Of a DNA stretch of 64,000 bases, positions 44,669-52,987 are shown in pieces. Both the position numbers and the translations under genes were made by a program. Source of the DNA: CAZNPA01 sp964575095 (GTDB taxonomy: Bacteria > Pseudomonadota > Alphaproteobacteria > Rickettsiales > SXRF01); contig CAZNPA010000001.1 in NCBI GenBank assembly GCA_964575095.1, forward strand, positions 62,001 to 126,000, in the 5' to 3' direction. The notes under the pieces were generated by a model, which saw only the letters and a program-made list of their open reading frames with translations, was not told the origin of the DNA and made no database searches. How positions within the stretch are numbered: position 1 is the first letter of the stretch; each line of letters begins with the position of its first letter.

Positions 44669-45160
44669 CTACCGCAACCGGTCCATCACGCCATGCAGCA
44701 TATTTTTCGTGCTGTCCAGCGCATCGCCTATGCCGCGTGCGGCATTATCAATCACCGTCGGCGGCTCTTCCAGGGCGCAGGTTTCCGCCTGTCCTTTTTT
44801 GAGGCGGCACCATCCTTTTCCGCCTTCACGGCTGCAGGCGATGCCGTCAGCCAGACTTTCTTTTCCATGTACAGATATCCGTTCACTGAACGTGCGGCAG
44901 ACGGAGCCCGATTTGCTCTGATATATATCAGCGACGGTAATCGCACCTTTGCCGCTAGGGGCTTGCCAGCTGTAGCTTTCACCGGCGGTGACGGCGGTCA
45001 TCGTGTAATCGAACACCTGCCGGTAATACTCCTGGTCGATGCCGGAGAGTTGTGCCAAAGGCGAGGTGGCCGGAATGGGCAGCGGTGTGGAATGAACCAG
45101 CGTTTTAAACAGCCACCATCCGGCGAGCAGCAGCAGTGTGACAAATAAGAGATGCTTCAT
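44669..45160 (-). CDS. 17-kDa-surface-antigen-like secreted protein
   Basis: 163 residues. N-terminal hydrophobic anchor or signal (~3-20, LLFVTLLLLAGWWLFKTLV). Residues ~60-130 resemble the RT0821/Lpp0805-type domain found at the C-terminus of 17-kDa surface antigens: SYSWQAPSGKGAITVADIYQ, VCRTFSERI, DGIACSREGGKGWCRLKK, with Cys residues positioned as in that family. A C-terminal amphipathic segment follows. There is no lipobox. ATG 45160 chosen; a start at 45184 is possible. Likely periplasmic or inner-membrane anchored. Confidence 0.72.
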   Translation of the reverse strand: MKHLLFVTLLLLAGWWLFKTLVHSTPLPIPATSPLAQLSGIDQEYYRQVFDYTMTAVTAGESYSWQAPSGKGAITVADIYQSKSGSVCRTFSERISVHGKESLADGIACSREGGKGWCRLKKGQAETCALEEPPTVIDNAARGIGDALDSTKNMLHGVMDRLR

Positions 45161-45295
45161 ATTATTTTTTCTTTTCTCCGGCAATTATAGCATTCCTTGC
45201 ATTTGAATAAAATACCCTGTTTTAACCATTGCGGCGGAGAAGCCCTGATTTCAAGGCATTACCGGGCGTCTTTCACCTGAATACATACATAAAAT

Positions 45296-45328
45296 TCACA
45301 CAATTGTCACACAAATCCTGTCTAAAAT
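45296..45328 (+). promoter_or_regulatory. Possible Pho-box-like repeat before the 94-residue protein gene
   Basis: TTCACACAATTGTCACAC: TCAC at 45296-45299 and 45307-45310, 11 bases apart, followed after ten bases by TAAAAT (45323-45328). The half-sites are in the order TTCAC/GTCAC, reversed compared with the sites near the membrane-protein family. TTCACACAATTG also occurs upstream of member A. Confidence 0.35.
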
Positions 45329-45388
45329 TGGTAGAATGTAAACAGTGATTTGCGAAAATGGGTGAGTATTAATTTTGTGAGGGGTATC

Positions 45389-45673
45389 ATGAGTACGCAT
45401 TTTAATAGTCAAGAAACCGCCGCTATCCATAACATCCATAAGATTATCGGCGTCGGCCGCAGCGTGAAGCCGATATGCATGGAAATAGGTTCCCAGCGCG
45501 CCGAATATATCGCCATCCATACTGTCGGCAAGCACGAGACCATCCAGTCGCTGCGCAACCTGCTCAGCGCCGAAATGCCGTTTTCCATGGCCGCCGACGA
45601 CGAGCACACCATCCTCGTCCCGCTTGAAGCCGCCATGCACCCGGAAGCGCAGCATTCCCAAATTGCGATCTAG
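45389..45673 (+). CDS. Hypothetical small protein
   Basis: 94 residues, soluble, not recognised. Pattern beta-alpha-beta: RSVKPICMEIGSQRAEYIAIHTV, KHETIQSLRNLLSAEMPFSM, DDEHTILVPLEAA, so probably a small alpha/beta domain. ATG 45389 follows GAGGGG closely, which supports translation. It converges with ubiB, 3 bases apart, and has the possible regulatory repeat listed above. Confidence 0.7.
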   Translation: MSTHFNSQETAAIHNIHKIIGVGRSVKPICMEIGSQRAEYIAIHTVGKHETIQSLRNLLSAEMPFSMAADDEHTILVPLEAAMHPEAQHSQIAI

Positions 45674-45676
45674 CGG

Positions 45677-47014
45677 CTAATTCTTAAGCAGTAATTTTTC
45701 CACCGCGTGCAATATCTGCGGTAATTTTTGGAATGCTTCCAATCCCTGCCGCGCCGCGCCTTTCATTTTTCCGGCGGGGCTGAAATGGTCTTCGGCCCAT
45801 TGCTCCAGCATCGGCCGCGCCAGCTCCCAGATGTTGAGGCTGGGGTCGAGCATGCGCCCCACGCCTTCCGTTACCATCATCGTTTTTTGCAGCAGCAATA
45901 ATTGCGGCTGGGTTTCCATCTCGAATTCGGCGGCGATGGCGAACATCTGCCCCAATAATTTTGCCACCGAGATTTCGTTTTGCGGTTTTCCCGTAATTGG
46001 CTTGGCCACCGCCATGCACGCCTGCGCGAACGCATCGACCGATTTGCCGGGCGGCACATACCCGGCGGTGAAATGTACTTCGGCGACGCGGCGGTAATCG
46101 CCGTTCAGGAACCCGCGCAGGATTTCGGCCATGTAGAGCCGCGATTTCCAGTCGAGCCGCCCCATGATGCCGAAATCGACGGCGGCCAAGTCGCCGTTCT
46201 TATCGACGAACAAATTGCCCGGATGCAGATCGGCGTGGAAAAACCCGTCGACGAACACCTGCGCGAACAGGCTCTTTGCCGCTTTGGTAAGAATATCGGT
46301 GGTGGAAAACCCGGCGGCTTTGATGGCTTTCACATCGGCAAGCGGGATGCCGTCCACCCATTCCATCGCCAGCACGCGCCGGGAGGTGAGATTCCAATCG
46401 ACGGCGGGAATCTTCATGCCGGTTTCGTGCTGCCTGGCATTCTCCGCCAGTTCCGTCGCCGCCGCCGCCTCGAACCGCAAATCGAGTTCCATGAATACGG
46501 ATTCTTTCAGCGTTCTGACAACTTCTTTCGGTTTCAGGCGCGGCCAACGGCGCTCGAAAATTTCCGCTAGCCAGAAAAATAAATCAAGATCGCGCGCGAA
46601 TGCTTTTTCGATATGGGGGCGCAAAATCTTAATTGCAACAGTGTTGCCTGTTTTTGTAACCGCCCGATGCACCTGCGCAATCGACGCGGCGGCAACGGGT
46701 TTGTCATCGAACTGACTGAACAACGCGCCGATGGAACAATGTAATTCTTTTTCAATGATGGCGCGTGCGATGGAAGAGGGGAAGGGCGGCAGGTTGTCGC
46801 GCAGGCGCGATAAATCCTCGGCCATCTCCTCGCCGATCAAATCCGAACGCGTCGAGAGCGCCTGCCCCAGCTTGATAAACGCCGGACCCAGTTTTTCCAG
46901 CGCCCGTGCCAGCCGCAGCCCCGGCCGCTTGCCGCGCCCCAGGAACAGCGCATTATGCGCCGCAAGAATCAGCGCGATGCCGAGCAAGCGGAAGCTATGG
47001 CGCAAGACTTTCAT
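45677..47014 (-). CDS. ubiB: UbiB-type ubiquinone biosynthesis atypical kinase
   Basis: 445 residues. ADCK/UbiB fold: KxGQ motif FIKLGQALSTRSDLIGEE, the Ala-rich loop PVAAASIAQVHRA in place of a glycine loop, AIKILRP with the Lys, FHADLHPGNLFV as the catalytic loop and AVDFGIMGRL. UbiB supports ubiquinone assembly, probably through ATPase activity. E. coli UbiB is 546 residues with two C-terminal membrane helices; here the protein stops after ~445 with a charged helix (KLPQILHAVEKLLLKN) and no such helices. Its ATG overlaps the ubiE stop (TAATG). Confidence 0.92.
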   Translation of the reverse strand: MKVLRHSFRLLGIALILAAHNALFLGRGKRPGLRLARALEKLGPAFIKLGQALSTRSDLIGEEMAEDLSRLRDNLPPFPSSIARAIIEKELHCSIGALFSQFDDKPVAAASIAQVHRAVTKTGNTVAIKILRPHIEKAFARDLDLFFWLAEIFERRWPRLKPKEVVRTLKESVFMELDLRFEAAAATELAENARQHETGMKIPAVDWNLTSRRVLAMEWVDGIPLADVKAIKAAGFSTTDILTKAAKSLFAQVFVDGFFHADLHPGNLFVDKNGDLAAVDFGIMGRLDWKSRLYMAEILRGFLNGDYRRVAEVHFTAGYVPPGKSVDAFAQACMAVAKPITGKPQNEISVAKLLGQMFAIAAEFEMETQPQLLLLQKTMMVTEGVGRMLDPSLNIWELARPMLEQWAEDHFSPAGKMKGAARQGLEAFQKLPQILHAVEKLLLKN

Positions 47015-47751
47015 TATAATTTCCGTCCCGAATGCATGGCGACCACGCCCTGCGTCATATTCCTATATTGCACGTTGCCGAATCCGGCGGCTTTTATCAT
47101 GGCGGCGAAATCGTCCTGCCGGGGGAATTTACGGATGCTCTCGACTAAATATTGATAGGACTCCCGGCTGCCGGTGACGCGCTCGCCGATATAAGGAATG
47201 ACGTGGAACGAATACATGTCGTAAAGTTTTTGCAGCCATTCGTTTCCCATATGGGCGAATTCCAGGCACAGGAACCGGCCGCCCGGTTTCAACACGCGAT
47301 AGGCTTCTTCAAGCGCCTTATCTATATGCGTCACGTTACGGATGCCAAAGGCGATGGTATAGGCATCGAAGCGGTTATCCGGCAGCGGCAACGATTCCGC
47401 ATCGGCGCAGACCCATTCTATAGGTTGCAGTTGATTGCAATTGATGGCGCGGTTGCGGCCTTCTTCGAGCATGGCGCGGTTGATGTCGGCGACCGTTACA
47501 GTACACGCCGCGCGCTTCAATATCCTGAGCGCAATATCGCCTGTGCCGCCAGCCACATCTATAATATCCATGTCGGGGCGGGGCGCCAGCCAGTCTATCA
47601 TGCTGTTTTTCCACCAGCGGTGCAGGCCGCCGCTCATCAGGTCATTCATCAAATCGTATTGCGGCGCCACGCGGTCGAACACGCTGCGCACCAATGGCGC
47701 TTTGTCCTCGGCCGAAACGGATGTAAACCCAAAATGAACGCGCTCTTGCAT
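47014..47751 (-). CDS. ubiE: Ubiquinone/menaquinone C-methyltransferase
   Basis: 245 residues. Class I SAM methyltransferase for the C-methylation step of (de)methylquinols. HFGFTSVSAEDKAPLVRSVFD and VAPQYDLMNDLMSGGLHRWWK are UbiE signatures; motif I is IIDVAGGTGDIALRIL, and YTIAFGIRNVTHIDKALEEA and RFLCLEFAH follow. Overlaps ubiB by one base; the gene pair and mutM in divergent orientation reproduce the conserved alphaproteobacterial order. Confidence 0.97.
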   Translation of the reverse strand: MQERVHFGFTSVSAEDKAPLVRSVFDRVAPQYDLMNDLMSGGLHRWWKNSMIDWLAPRPDMDIIDVAGGTGDIALRILKRAACTVTVADINRAMLEEGRNRAINCNQLQPIEWVCADAESLPLPDNRFDAYTIAFGIRNVTHIDKALEEAYRVLKPGGRFLCLEFAHMGNEWLQKLYDMYSFHVIPYIGERVTGSRESYQYLVESIRKFPRQDDFAAMIKAAGFGNVQYRNMTQGVVAMHSGRKL

Positions 47752-47810
47752 GACGCGGCAAGATAGGAGTATTTATAGCCTTGCTCAACTGAATTCATAG
47801 GAATGTGCCT

Positions 47811-48632
47811 ATGCCCGAACTACCGGAAGTCGAAACCGTCCGCCGCGGGTTGCAGAATGCGCTCTCGGGCGCAAAAATCGAAAGCGTCGTGCTGCGCCGC
47901 AAGGATTTGCGCACGGCGTTTCCCAAAGGTTTCGCCAAGTCGCTGGTCGGTCGCACCATCAAAAACATCGAGCGCCGCGCCAAGTACCTTTTGTTCCGTC
48001 TGGATTCGGAGGCGGTGATGATCGCGCATCTGGGCATGAGCGGACGTTTTCTGCTGAGCCTCGCCAGGCCCAAACATCTTTCCAAGCATGACCATCTTGT
48101 AATCACGCTGACCGACGGCCGGTGCCTGATATTCAACGACGCGCGCCGCTTCGGGCTGATGACGCTGGCCAGCAACAAGGAAATCAAAAAACATCCGCTG
48201 CTGGCGCATCTGGGTCCGGAACCGATGAGCGGGGATTTTTCCACCGAATATTTAAAAAAGAAACTGGCATCGCGCCATTCGCCCATCAAAACCACATTGA
48301 TGGATCAGGCGCTGGTAGTCGGCGTCGGCAATATCTATGCTTCCGAAGCGTTGTTCGATGCCGGCATCGACCCGCGAAAACCCGCTGCTGCTGCCGGTAA
48401 TAAGGCCGCAGCGTTGGTCAAATCCATCCGCAAGACCCTGGCGGCGGCTATCGCCTCCGGCGGCTCGTCCTTGCGCGATTTCGTGCAGGTATCGGGCGAG
48501 GGCGGCTATTTCCAGCATCGATTCAAGGTCTATGGGCGCGAGAAAAAACCGTGCGTCACTTGCCGCACGCCGATTGAGATGATTCGGCAGGGCGGACGTT
48601 CGACATTTTTCTGTCCGCGTTGCCAGAAGTAA
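47811..48632 (+). CDS. mutM: Formamidopyrimidine-DNA glycosylase
   Basis: 273 residues. Excises 8-oxoguanine and has lyase activity. The catalytic N-terminal proline requires processing of MPELPEVE, so ATG 47811 is the correct start and the GTG at 47805 is not. Other key parts: Glu3, Lys in GRTIKNIERRAKYLLF, H2TH region SPIKTTLMDQALVVGVGNIYASEALF, and the zinc finger CVTCRTPIEMIRQGGRSTFFCPRCQ. Confidence 0.97.
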   Translation: MPELPEVETVRRGLQNALSGAKIESVVLRRKDLRTAFPKGFAKSLVGRTIKNIERRAKYLLFRLDSEAVMIAHLGMSGRFLLSLARPKHLSKHDHLVITLTDGRCLIFNDARRFGLMTLASNKEIKKHPLLAHLGPEPMSGDFSTEYLKKKLASRHSPIKTTLMDQALVVGVGNIYASEALFDAGIDPRKPAAAAGNKAAALVKSIRKTLAAAIASGGSSLRDFVQVSGEGGYFQHRFKVYGREKKPCVTCRTPIEMIRQGGRSTFFCPRCQK

Positions 48633-48795
48633 TTCGGCATTCCTAAAAATATTTTTGTATCACAAGCTGCTATCGCCCGAATAAAAAATAAGCGAAGCAA
48701 TACTGCCGCTCGCATTGCAGCTCTCCTGTGTAATGCCATGTAAACTGCGCGTTTGCGGCGGACAGAAAAAAATATTTTTTGTGATGAATTACTGC
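48633..48795. other. AT-rich intergenic region upstream of rpsT
   Basis: Roughly 160 bases before the rpsT promoter, with two AT palindromic words (TAAAAATATTTTTGTA and AAAAAATATTTTTTGT). I looked for DnaA boxes because of the adjacent dnaA and found no match to TTATNCACA, so I do not call an origin. Confidence 0.4.
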
Positions 48796-48824
48796 TTGAC
48801 GCCGGTAAAAAACGTGTCTAGTGT
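48796..48824 (+). promoter_or_regulatory. Promoter of rpsT
   Basis: TTGACG (48796-48801), 17 bases, TAGTGT (48819-48824), typical of alphaproteobacterial rpsT promoters. The leader contains CCCTA...TAGGG, a small hairpin. Confidence 0.7.
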
Positions 48825-48897
48825 CGGCATCCCTAATCGCGATAGGGAATGAATTTTAAAAATACTTTTTATAAAAAATAAGCAACGGAAACTGAAC

Positions 48898-49164
48898 ATG
48901 GCGAATCATGCATCAGCAGTAAAAAGAAACCGGCAAACCATCCGCCGCAATGACGTCAACCGTCAGCGCGAAAACCGCATCAAGGCTTTCCTCAAGAAAG
49001 TGGAAGCGGCTATCGCCACCGGAAACCGCAAAGCGGCGCAGGATGCGTTGCGGGAAGCCCAGCCGGCATTGATGCGTGGCGTCAGTAAAGGCGTTGTTAC
49101 CAAAGGTGCCGCCGCACGAAAGATGAGTCGATTGTCGGCGCGCATAAAAAAACTAGCGACGTAA
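48898..49164 (+). CDS. rpsT: 30S ribosomal protein S20
   Basis: 88 residues, binds 16S rRNA early in assembly. MANHASAVKRNRQTIRRNDVNRQRENRIKAFLKKVEAAI is the S20 N-terminus, and GVVTKGAAARKMSRLSARIKKL closes it. Usual length. It has its own promoter and a weak stem (CCGCTC 49190 / GAGCGG 49205) followed at a distance by T7. Confidence 0.97.
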   Translation: MANHASAVKRNRQTIRRNDVNRQRENRIKAFLKKVEAAIATGNRKAAQDALREAQPALMRGVSKGVVTKGAAARKMSRLSARIKKLAT

Positions 49165-49261
49165 CTTCTTCCTGATTCAAGCCTACCCACCGCTCACCCA
49201 AAAAGAGCGGGCGCTACAATATTGTCTTTTTTTACCGCAAACAGGGAATAATTGCATAGCC

Positions 49262-49762
49262 ATGAACGCCGCTGCCGCAGAAAAACACGCCGATGCACCG
49301 TTGGCATCCCTGCTTCAGGAAGCAGAAAAACATAAGGCTGGCAGCTCCGCTTACGCGGGCGATATCTCTCCGAAACAAGCCCACGATTACTTGCAACAGC
49401 AAGGTGGCGCGTTGATTGACGTGCGCACCACGCCCGAATGGCAGTTCACCGGCACGCCCGATATTTTCGACACCAAAGGCAAGTTCGTCGCGTTGTCATG
49501 GAAGCTCTACCCTTCCTTCAGCGTTAATCCGCAATTTGCCGACGCGCTGGCGAAAGAAGATGGCATCGGCAAGGACACGCCGCTCTTTTTCATGTGCCGT
49601 TCCGGCGGACGCTCGCTGGATGCCGCCTGCGCCATGACCGCCGCCGGCTACAGCTATTGCTTCAACATCACCGGCGGATTCGAAGGCGACCCCGATGCCG
49701 ACGGCCATCGCGGCGGCAGTGCTGGCTGGAAAGCCGCCCAACTTCCTTGGAAGCAAAGCTAA
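49262..49762 (+). CDS. Rhodanese-like domain protein
   Basis: 166 residues, one rhodanese domain (~35-160). Active-site loop FMCRSGGRSLDAA with the persulfide-carrying Cys; ISPKQAHDYLQQQGGALIDVRTTPEW is the N-terminal signature. Single-domain rhodaneses carry sulfur for various pathways; no specific acceptor is apparent. Its TAA overlaps the dnaA ATG (TAATG), so the two are probably coupled, an unusual link for an initiator gene. Confidence 0.93.
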   Translation: MNAAAAEKHADAPLASLLQEAEKHKAGSSAYAGDISPKQAHDYLQQQGGALIDVRTTPEWQFTGTPDIFDTKGKFVALSWKLYPSFSVNPQFADALAKEDGIGKDTPLFFMCRSGGRSLDAACAMTAAGYSYCFNITGGFEGDPDADGHRGGSAGWKAAQLPWKQS

Positions 49763-51165
49763 TGTCGCACAGACACGCCACAGCCATTACCAGAGAAACG
49801 CTCGCCGAGGCATGGGATAATGTGCGCGGCAAGCTCAATGCTCTGTATGGCGATGCTGTGTTTAGGAGTTGGTTGAAGCCGCTTAGGTTTTTCGGTAATA
49901 CCAACGCCGCCGTACAGGTCAGCGTGCCGACGCGCTTCATGCGCGAGTGGATAAACAGCCATTATGCCGAGGATATTCGCCGCTTGTGGAGCGAGGAACC
50001 GGCAGCGGCCGGTCTGGCCATCGACATCGTCATCGAGCAGCAGGCAGCGCCTGCGGAAATGCCTCCGGCGCAACCCGCCGGCGTGAATTACGGCTGGCAA
50101 AAGCCGGAGAACGTGCCGGAAAACGATATCTATATGGGCGCGCCGCTCGACCCGCGCTATACGTTCGACAATTTCGTCGTCGGCAAGCCCAATGCGTTGG
50201 CGCATGCCGCCGCCCGCCGCGTCGCTGAGGCGGCAGAGGTCGTACCCGGCTGCAACCCGCTGTTCCTTTATGGCGGCGTCGGCCTCGGCAAGACGCATCT
50301 GATGCACGCCATCGCCTGGCACATCCGTCGCAGCAACCCCAAGCGCCGCGTCATGTATCTCTCGGCGGAAAAATTCATGTACCAGTTCATCCGCGCTCTG
50401 CGCTTCAAGGATTCCTTCGCCTTCAAGGAGCAGTTCCGCTCGGTGGATGTGCTGATGATCGACGACGTGCAGTTCATCAGCGGCAAGGACGCGACGCAGG
50501 AGGAATTCTTCCACACTTTCAACGCCCTGGTCGACCAGAACAAGCAGCTCATCATCTCCGGCGACCGCTCGCCGTCCGATATGGAGGGCATCGAGGAGCG
50601 CGTGCGCTCGCGCCTGGGCTGCGGCCTCGTCGCCGACATCCACGCCACGACGTTCGAGCTGCGCCTAGGAATATTGCAATCGAAAATCGACCTGATGCCC
50701 GATGTGCAGATGCCAAAAGACGTCACCGAATTCCTGGCCAATAAAATAACTTCCAACGTGCGCGAGCTGGAAGGCGCGTTGAACCGCATCGTCGCCTACG
50801 CGACGCTGATCGGCCGCCCGATCGACCTCGAAATGACGCAGGAAATCCTGCGCGACGTGCTGCGCGCCCACGACCGCCGCCTGACCATCGACGACATCCA
50901 GAAGCAGGTGGCGGCACATTTCAACATCAAGATTTCCGACATGCATTCCGCCCGCCGCTCGCGCGTCGTCGCCCGCCCGCGTCAGGTGGCGATGTATCTC
51001 TCCAAGAAACTCACCGCCAAGAGCCTCCCCGAAATCGGCCGCCAGTTCGGTGGCAAGGACCACACCACCGTTATCCACGCCGTCAAGCGCGTCGAAGAAC
51101 TCATGGCCGCCGACAGCGAATTCGCCCAGGATGTCGACCGGCTGATGAAGGGGCTGCAGGGCTGA
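49762..51165 (+). CDS. dnaA: Chromosomal replication initiator DnaA
   Basis: 467 residues. Domain I ~1-85; linker ~90-120; AAA+ domain III from LDPRYTFDNFVVGKPNALAHAA with Walker A FLYGGVGLGKTHLMHAIAWH, Walker B VLMIDDVQFISGKDATQEEFFHTFN, sensor regions; domain IV with the DNA-binding signature GGKDHTTVIHAVKRVEEL and the basic SARRSRVVARPRQVAMYLSKKL. ATG 49762 overlaps the rhodanese stop. The chromosome origin may be nearby but no DnaA-box cluster is visible in flanking gaps. Confidence 0.98.
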   Translation: MSHRHATAITRETLAEAWDNVRGKLNALYGDAVFRSWLKPLRFFGNTNAAVQVSVPTRFMREWINSHYAEDIRRLWSEEPAAAGLAIDIVIEQQAAPAEMPPAQPAGVNYGWQKPENVPENDIYMGAPLDPRYTFDNFVVGKPNALAHAAARRVAEAAEVVPGCNPLFLYGGVGLGKTHLMHAIAWHIRRSNPKRRVMYLSAEKFMYQFIRALRFKDSFAFKEQFRSVDVLMIDDVQFISGKDATQEEFFHTFNALVDQNKQLIISGDRSPSDMEGIEERVRSRLGCGLVADIHATTFELRLGILQSKIDLMPDVQMPKDVTEFLANKITSNVRELEGALNRIVAYATLIGRPIDLEMTQEILRDVLRAHDRRLTIDDIQKQVAAHFNIKISDMHSARRSRVVARPRQVAMYLSKKLTAKSLPEIGRQFGGKDHTTVIHAVKRVEELMAADSEFAQDVDRLMKGLQG

Positions 51166-51228
51166 TTTTTTCCTATTAATCAATGTTAATTATATTGTCC
51201 GCCGCCGCCCGCTGCGGTATGATGCGGC

Positions 51229-52902
51229 ATGGGCATCGTCACCGTCTCCGAACTTCAAACACCTCGCTTGCTGCGAGAGCTTATGCGCGCAAAAGGTGTT
51301 TATCTTGCCCAATGCATGCAGGCATTGAAAGAGAATTTTTCCAACTATTATTACGGATATTCCACTCCGCCCGAAAAGATGCTGCCGGCCATCAGGCAAT
51401 ATTTCGGCTTGCCGAAGCCGCCGCCGGAGCAGCCGGATGCGCTGTCGCTTGCCGTCCGGCACGACCGCGCTTTGATTTACAAGGCTTGGAAACGCTACGA
51501 TCCCGAAGACATGAAAATATTTGGCGCGGCATTTTCGGCTTGCGTCGATGCATGGACAAGCAAGCGTGACAACGATCAACCGGCGCCGGCGCGGCTCAAT
51601 ATAACTCCAAAACTATTTAATAAGTTCCGGGAAGGTGGAGAAATTCCACATCTTTCGATGCTGCGCCGGTTGATTGAAAAGATGGAATTAACGCCGTCGG
51701 AAGCGCGCCCGATGATCGACGCCGTGTTCAAGGCGCAGCGGCTAGGGGCCTACGAAACGCCGCGGCAAGTCGTCGCCGATATGGAAAACATCACCGACCC
51801 CGGCAAATTATTGTCGCGGCTGCGGCTGGCCTCCTTAAAAACCAGGGAAGACATTGCACAGGCGGTCGGATTGAAAAAAGCGCTCTATGGCCATTACGAG
51901 CGTGGGATAGGGGATTATTCCGCGCACGCCGAAGCGCTGGCGAAGGCGCTGCTGCCGGATGAGAAGGATCATGCGGCGTTCCTGGCGGCGGTCAAGCGCC
52001 TGCATCCGGTTAAATCCATGGAAGAAATATTCTTCGATCTGAATCTCTATCCTTCCACGCATGACGCCGTTATGGCTATGCTGGCGGCGCAGGGGAAAAT
52101 GAAGGCGGCTTTATGCAAACATATGGGATATTCCTCGACTTCGTATATCGCTTACAATGAAGAAAACGTCCAGGCGATCGCGGATTTCCTGGAGTTGACG
52201 CCCAGGCAGCGGCAGCGGTTGGCCGAGTTCGCCAGAGACCATCGGAAAGAACATAAAGCGCTGGAGGAATTATCCCTATCCGACCGGGCCATGACGCGGG
52301 TATTTTCCAATCTCGATCAGTTTCCTGATTGTAAATCGCTGTTAAATGCAATCCAGAACGCCAGCGGGATCTCGTTTAAGGAGATGGCGAAACGTTGCAA
52401 GCTAACGAGTGAAACAGCCCATTCTCGCATAGACCGGAAAGGGGGATATGTCCCGGACGAGGAATTTTTGCGCGCATGGGCGTATGCTGCCGGGCTTAGC
52501 TCCTGGCAAACCGCCGCGGTGACCCGGTTCGCCGACGAAAAGCGCTTAGAACTCGCAGGGAAGGAAATGGCTGCTGAAGCGGCGCAGGCCGGCGACCGTT
52601 CGGATAGGGCGGTATACGAGCGATTGCAGCCGGGAGAATTCAAGCAACTACTGATTGCTTATTTGGCAGCGCATGATGAGAAAAAAACAGATGTTTTACC
52701 TGTTAATTCACATGTACAGCGGGTAAACACCGGCTACGGAATGCTCCTGCCGAGAATAATAAAGATAACCAAGGCATTGGGTTTTAACTGCCTCGCGGAT
52801 TTTGTAGATGCCGCCCGTTCATCGCCACCGCCACCACCGGATTGGAAGTGGAAGTCAAAACATCACCGCAGCGCAGAAAAGAAAGATGGCTGGGTGCGCT
52901 AG
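51229..52902 (+). CDS. Multi-repeat helix-turn-helix-like protein between dnaA and dnaN
   Basis: 557 residues, not recognised as a whole. It reads as about six degenerate XRE-like units of ~65-80 residues, beginning near 9, 100, 188, 275, 370 and 468. Unit 3 is clearest: LLSRLRLASLKTREDIAQAVGLKKALYGHYERG, then a short tail LAKALLPDEKDHAAFLAAV. Unit 5: LLNAIQNASGISFKEMAKRCKLTSETAHSRIDRKGGY. Each unit ends with an L.L/GL...(E/R)...F helix. No membrane segment or enzymatic motif. No strong ribosome site precedes ATG 51229. It separates two replication genes that are usually adjacent, in the same direction and with small gaps (63 and 85 bases). Confidence 0.82.
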   Translation: MGIVTVSELQTPRLLRELMRAKGVYLAQCMQALKENFSNYYYGYSTPPEKMLPAIRQYFGLPKPPPEQPDALSLAVRHDRALIYKAWKRYDPEDMKIFGAAFSACVDAWTSKRDNDQPAPARLNITPKLFNKFREGGEIPHLSMLRRLIEKMELTPSEARPMIDAVFKAQRLGAYETPRQVVADMENITDPGKLLSRLRLASLKTREDIAQAVGLKKALYGHYERGIGDYSAHAEALAKALLPDEKDHAAFLAAVKRLHPVKSMEEIFFDLNLYPSTHDAVMAMLAAQGKMKAALCKHMGYSSTSYIAYNEENVQAIADFLELTPRQRQRLAEFARDHRKEHKALEELSLSDRAMTRVFSNLDQFPDCKSLLNAIQNASGISFKEMAKRCKLTSETAHSRIDRKGGYVPDEEFLRAWAYAAGLSSWQTAAVTRFADEKRLELAGKEMAAEAAQAGDRSDRAVYERLQPGEFKQLLIAYLAAHDEKKTDVLPVNSHVQRVNTGYGMLLPRIIKITKALGFNCLADFVDAARSSPPPPPDWKWKSKHHRSAEKKDGWVR

Positions 52903-52987
52903 ACCGGTGCATAAACCATTTGCCTCGGCATTATCCCTTGCTATAGTGCATCTCAATAAAGTTTAACCATCGTATTTCAGGTGCATT

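Noticed and set aside
48633..48895. Origin of replication upstream of rpsT/dnaA
   Set aside because: AT-rich, but I find no TTATNCACA match within it; a single TTATCCACA at 15787-15795 lies inside cobT. Gene order alone is not enough to place oriC.
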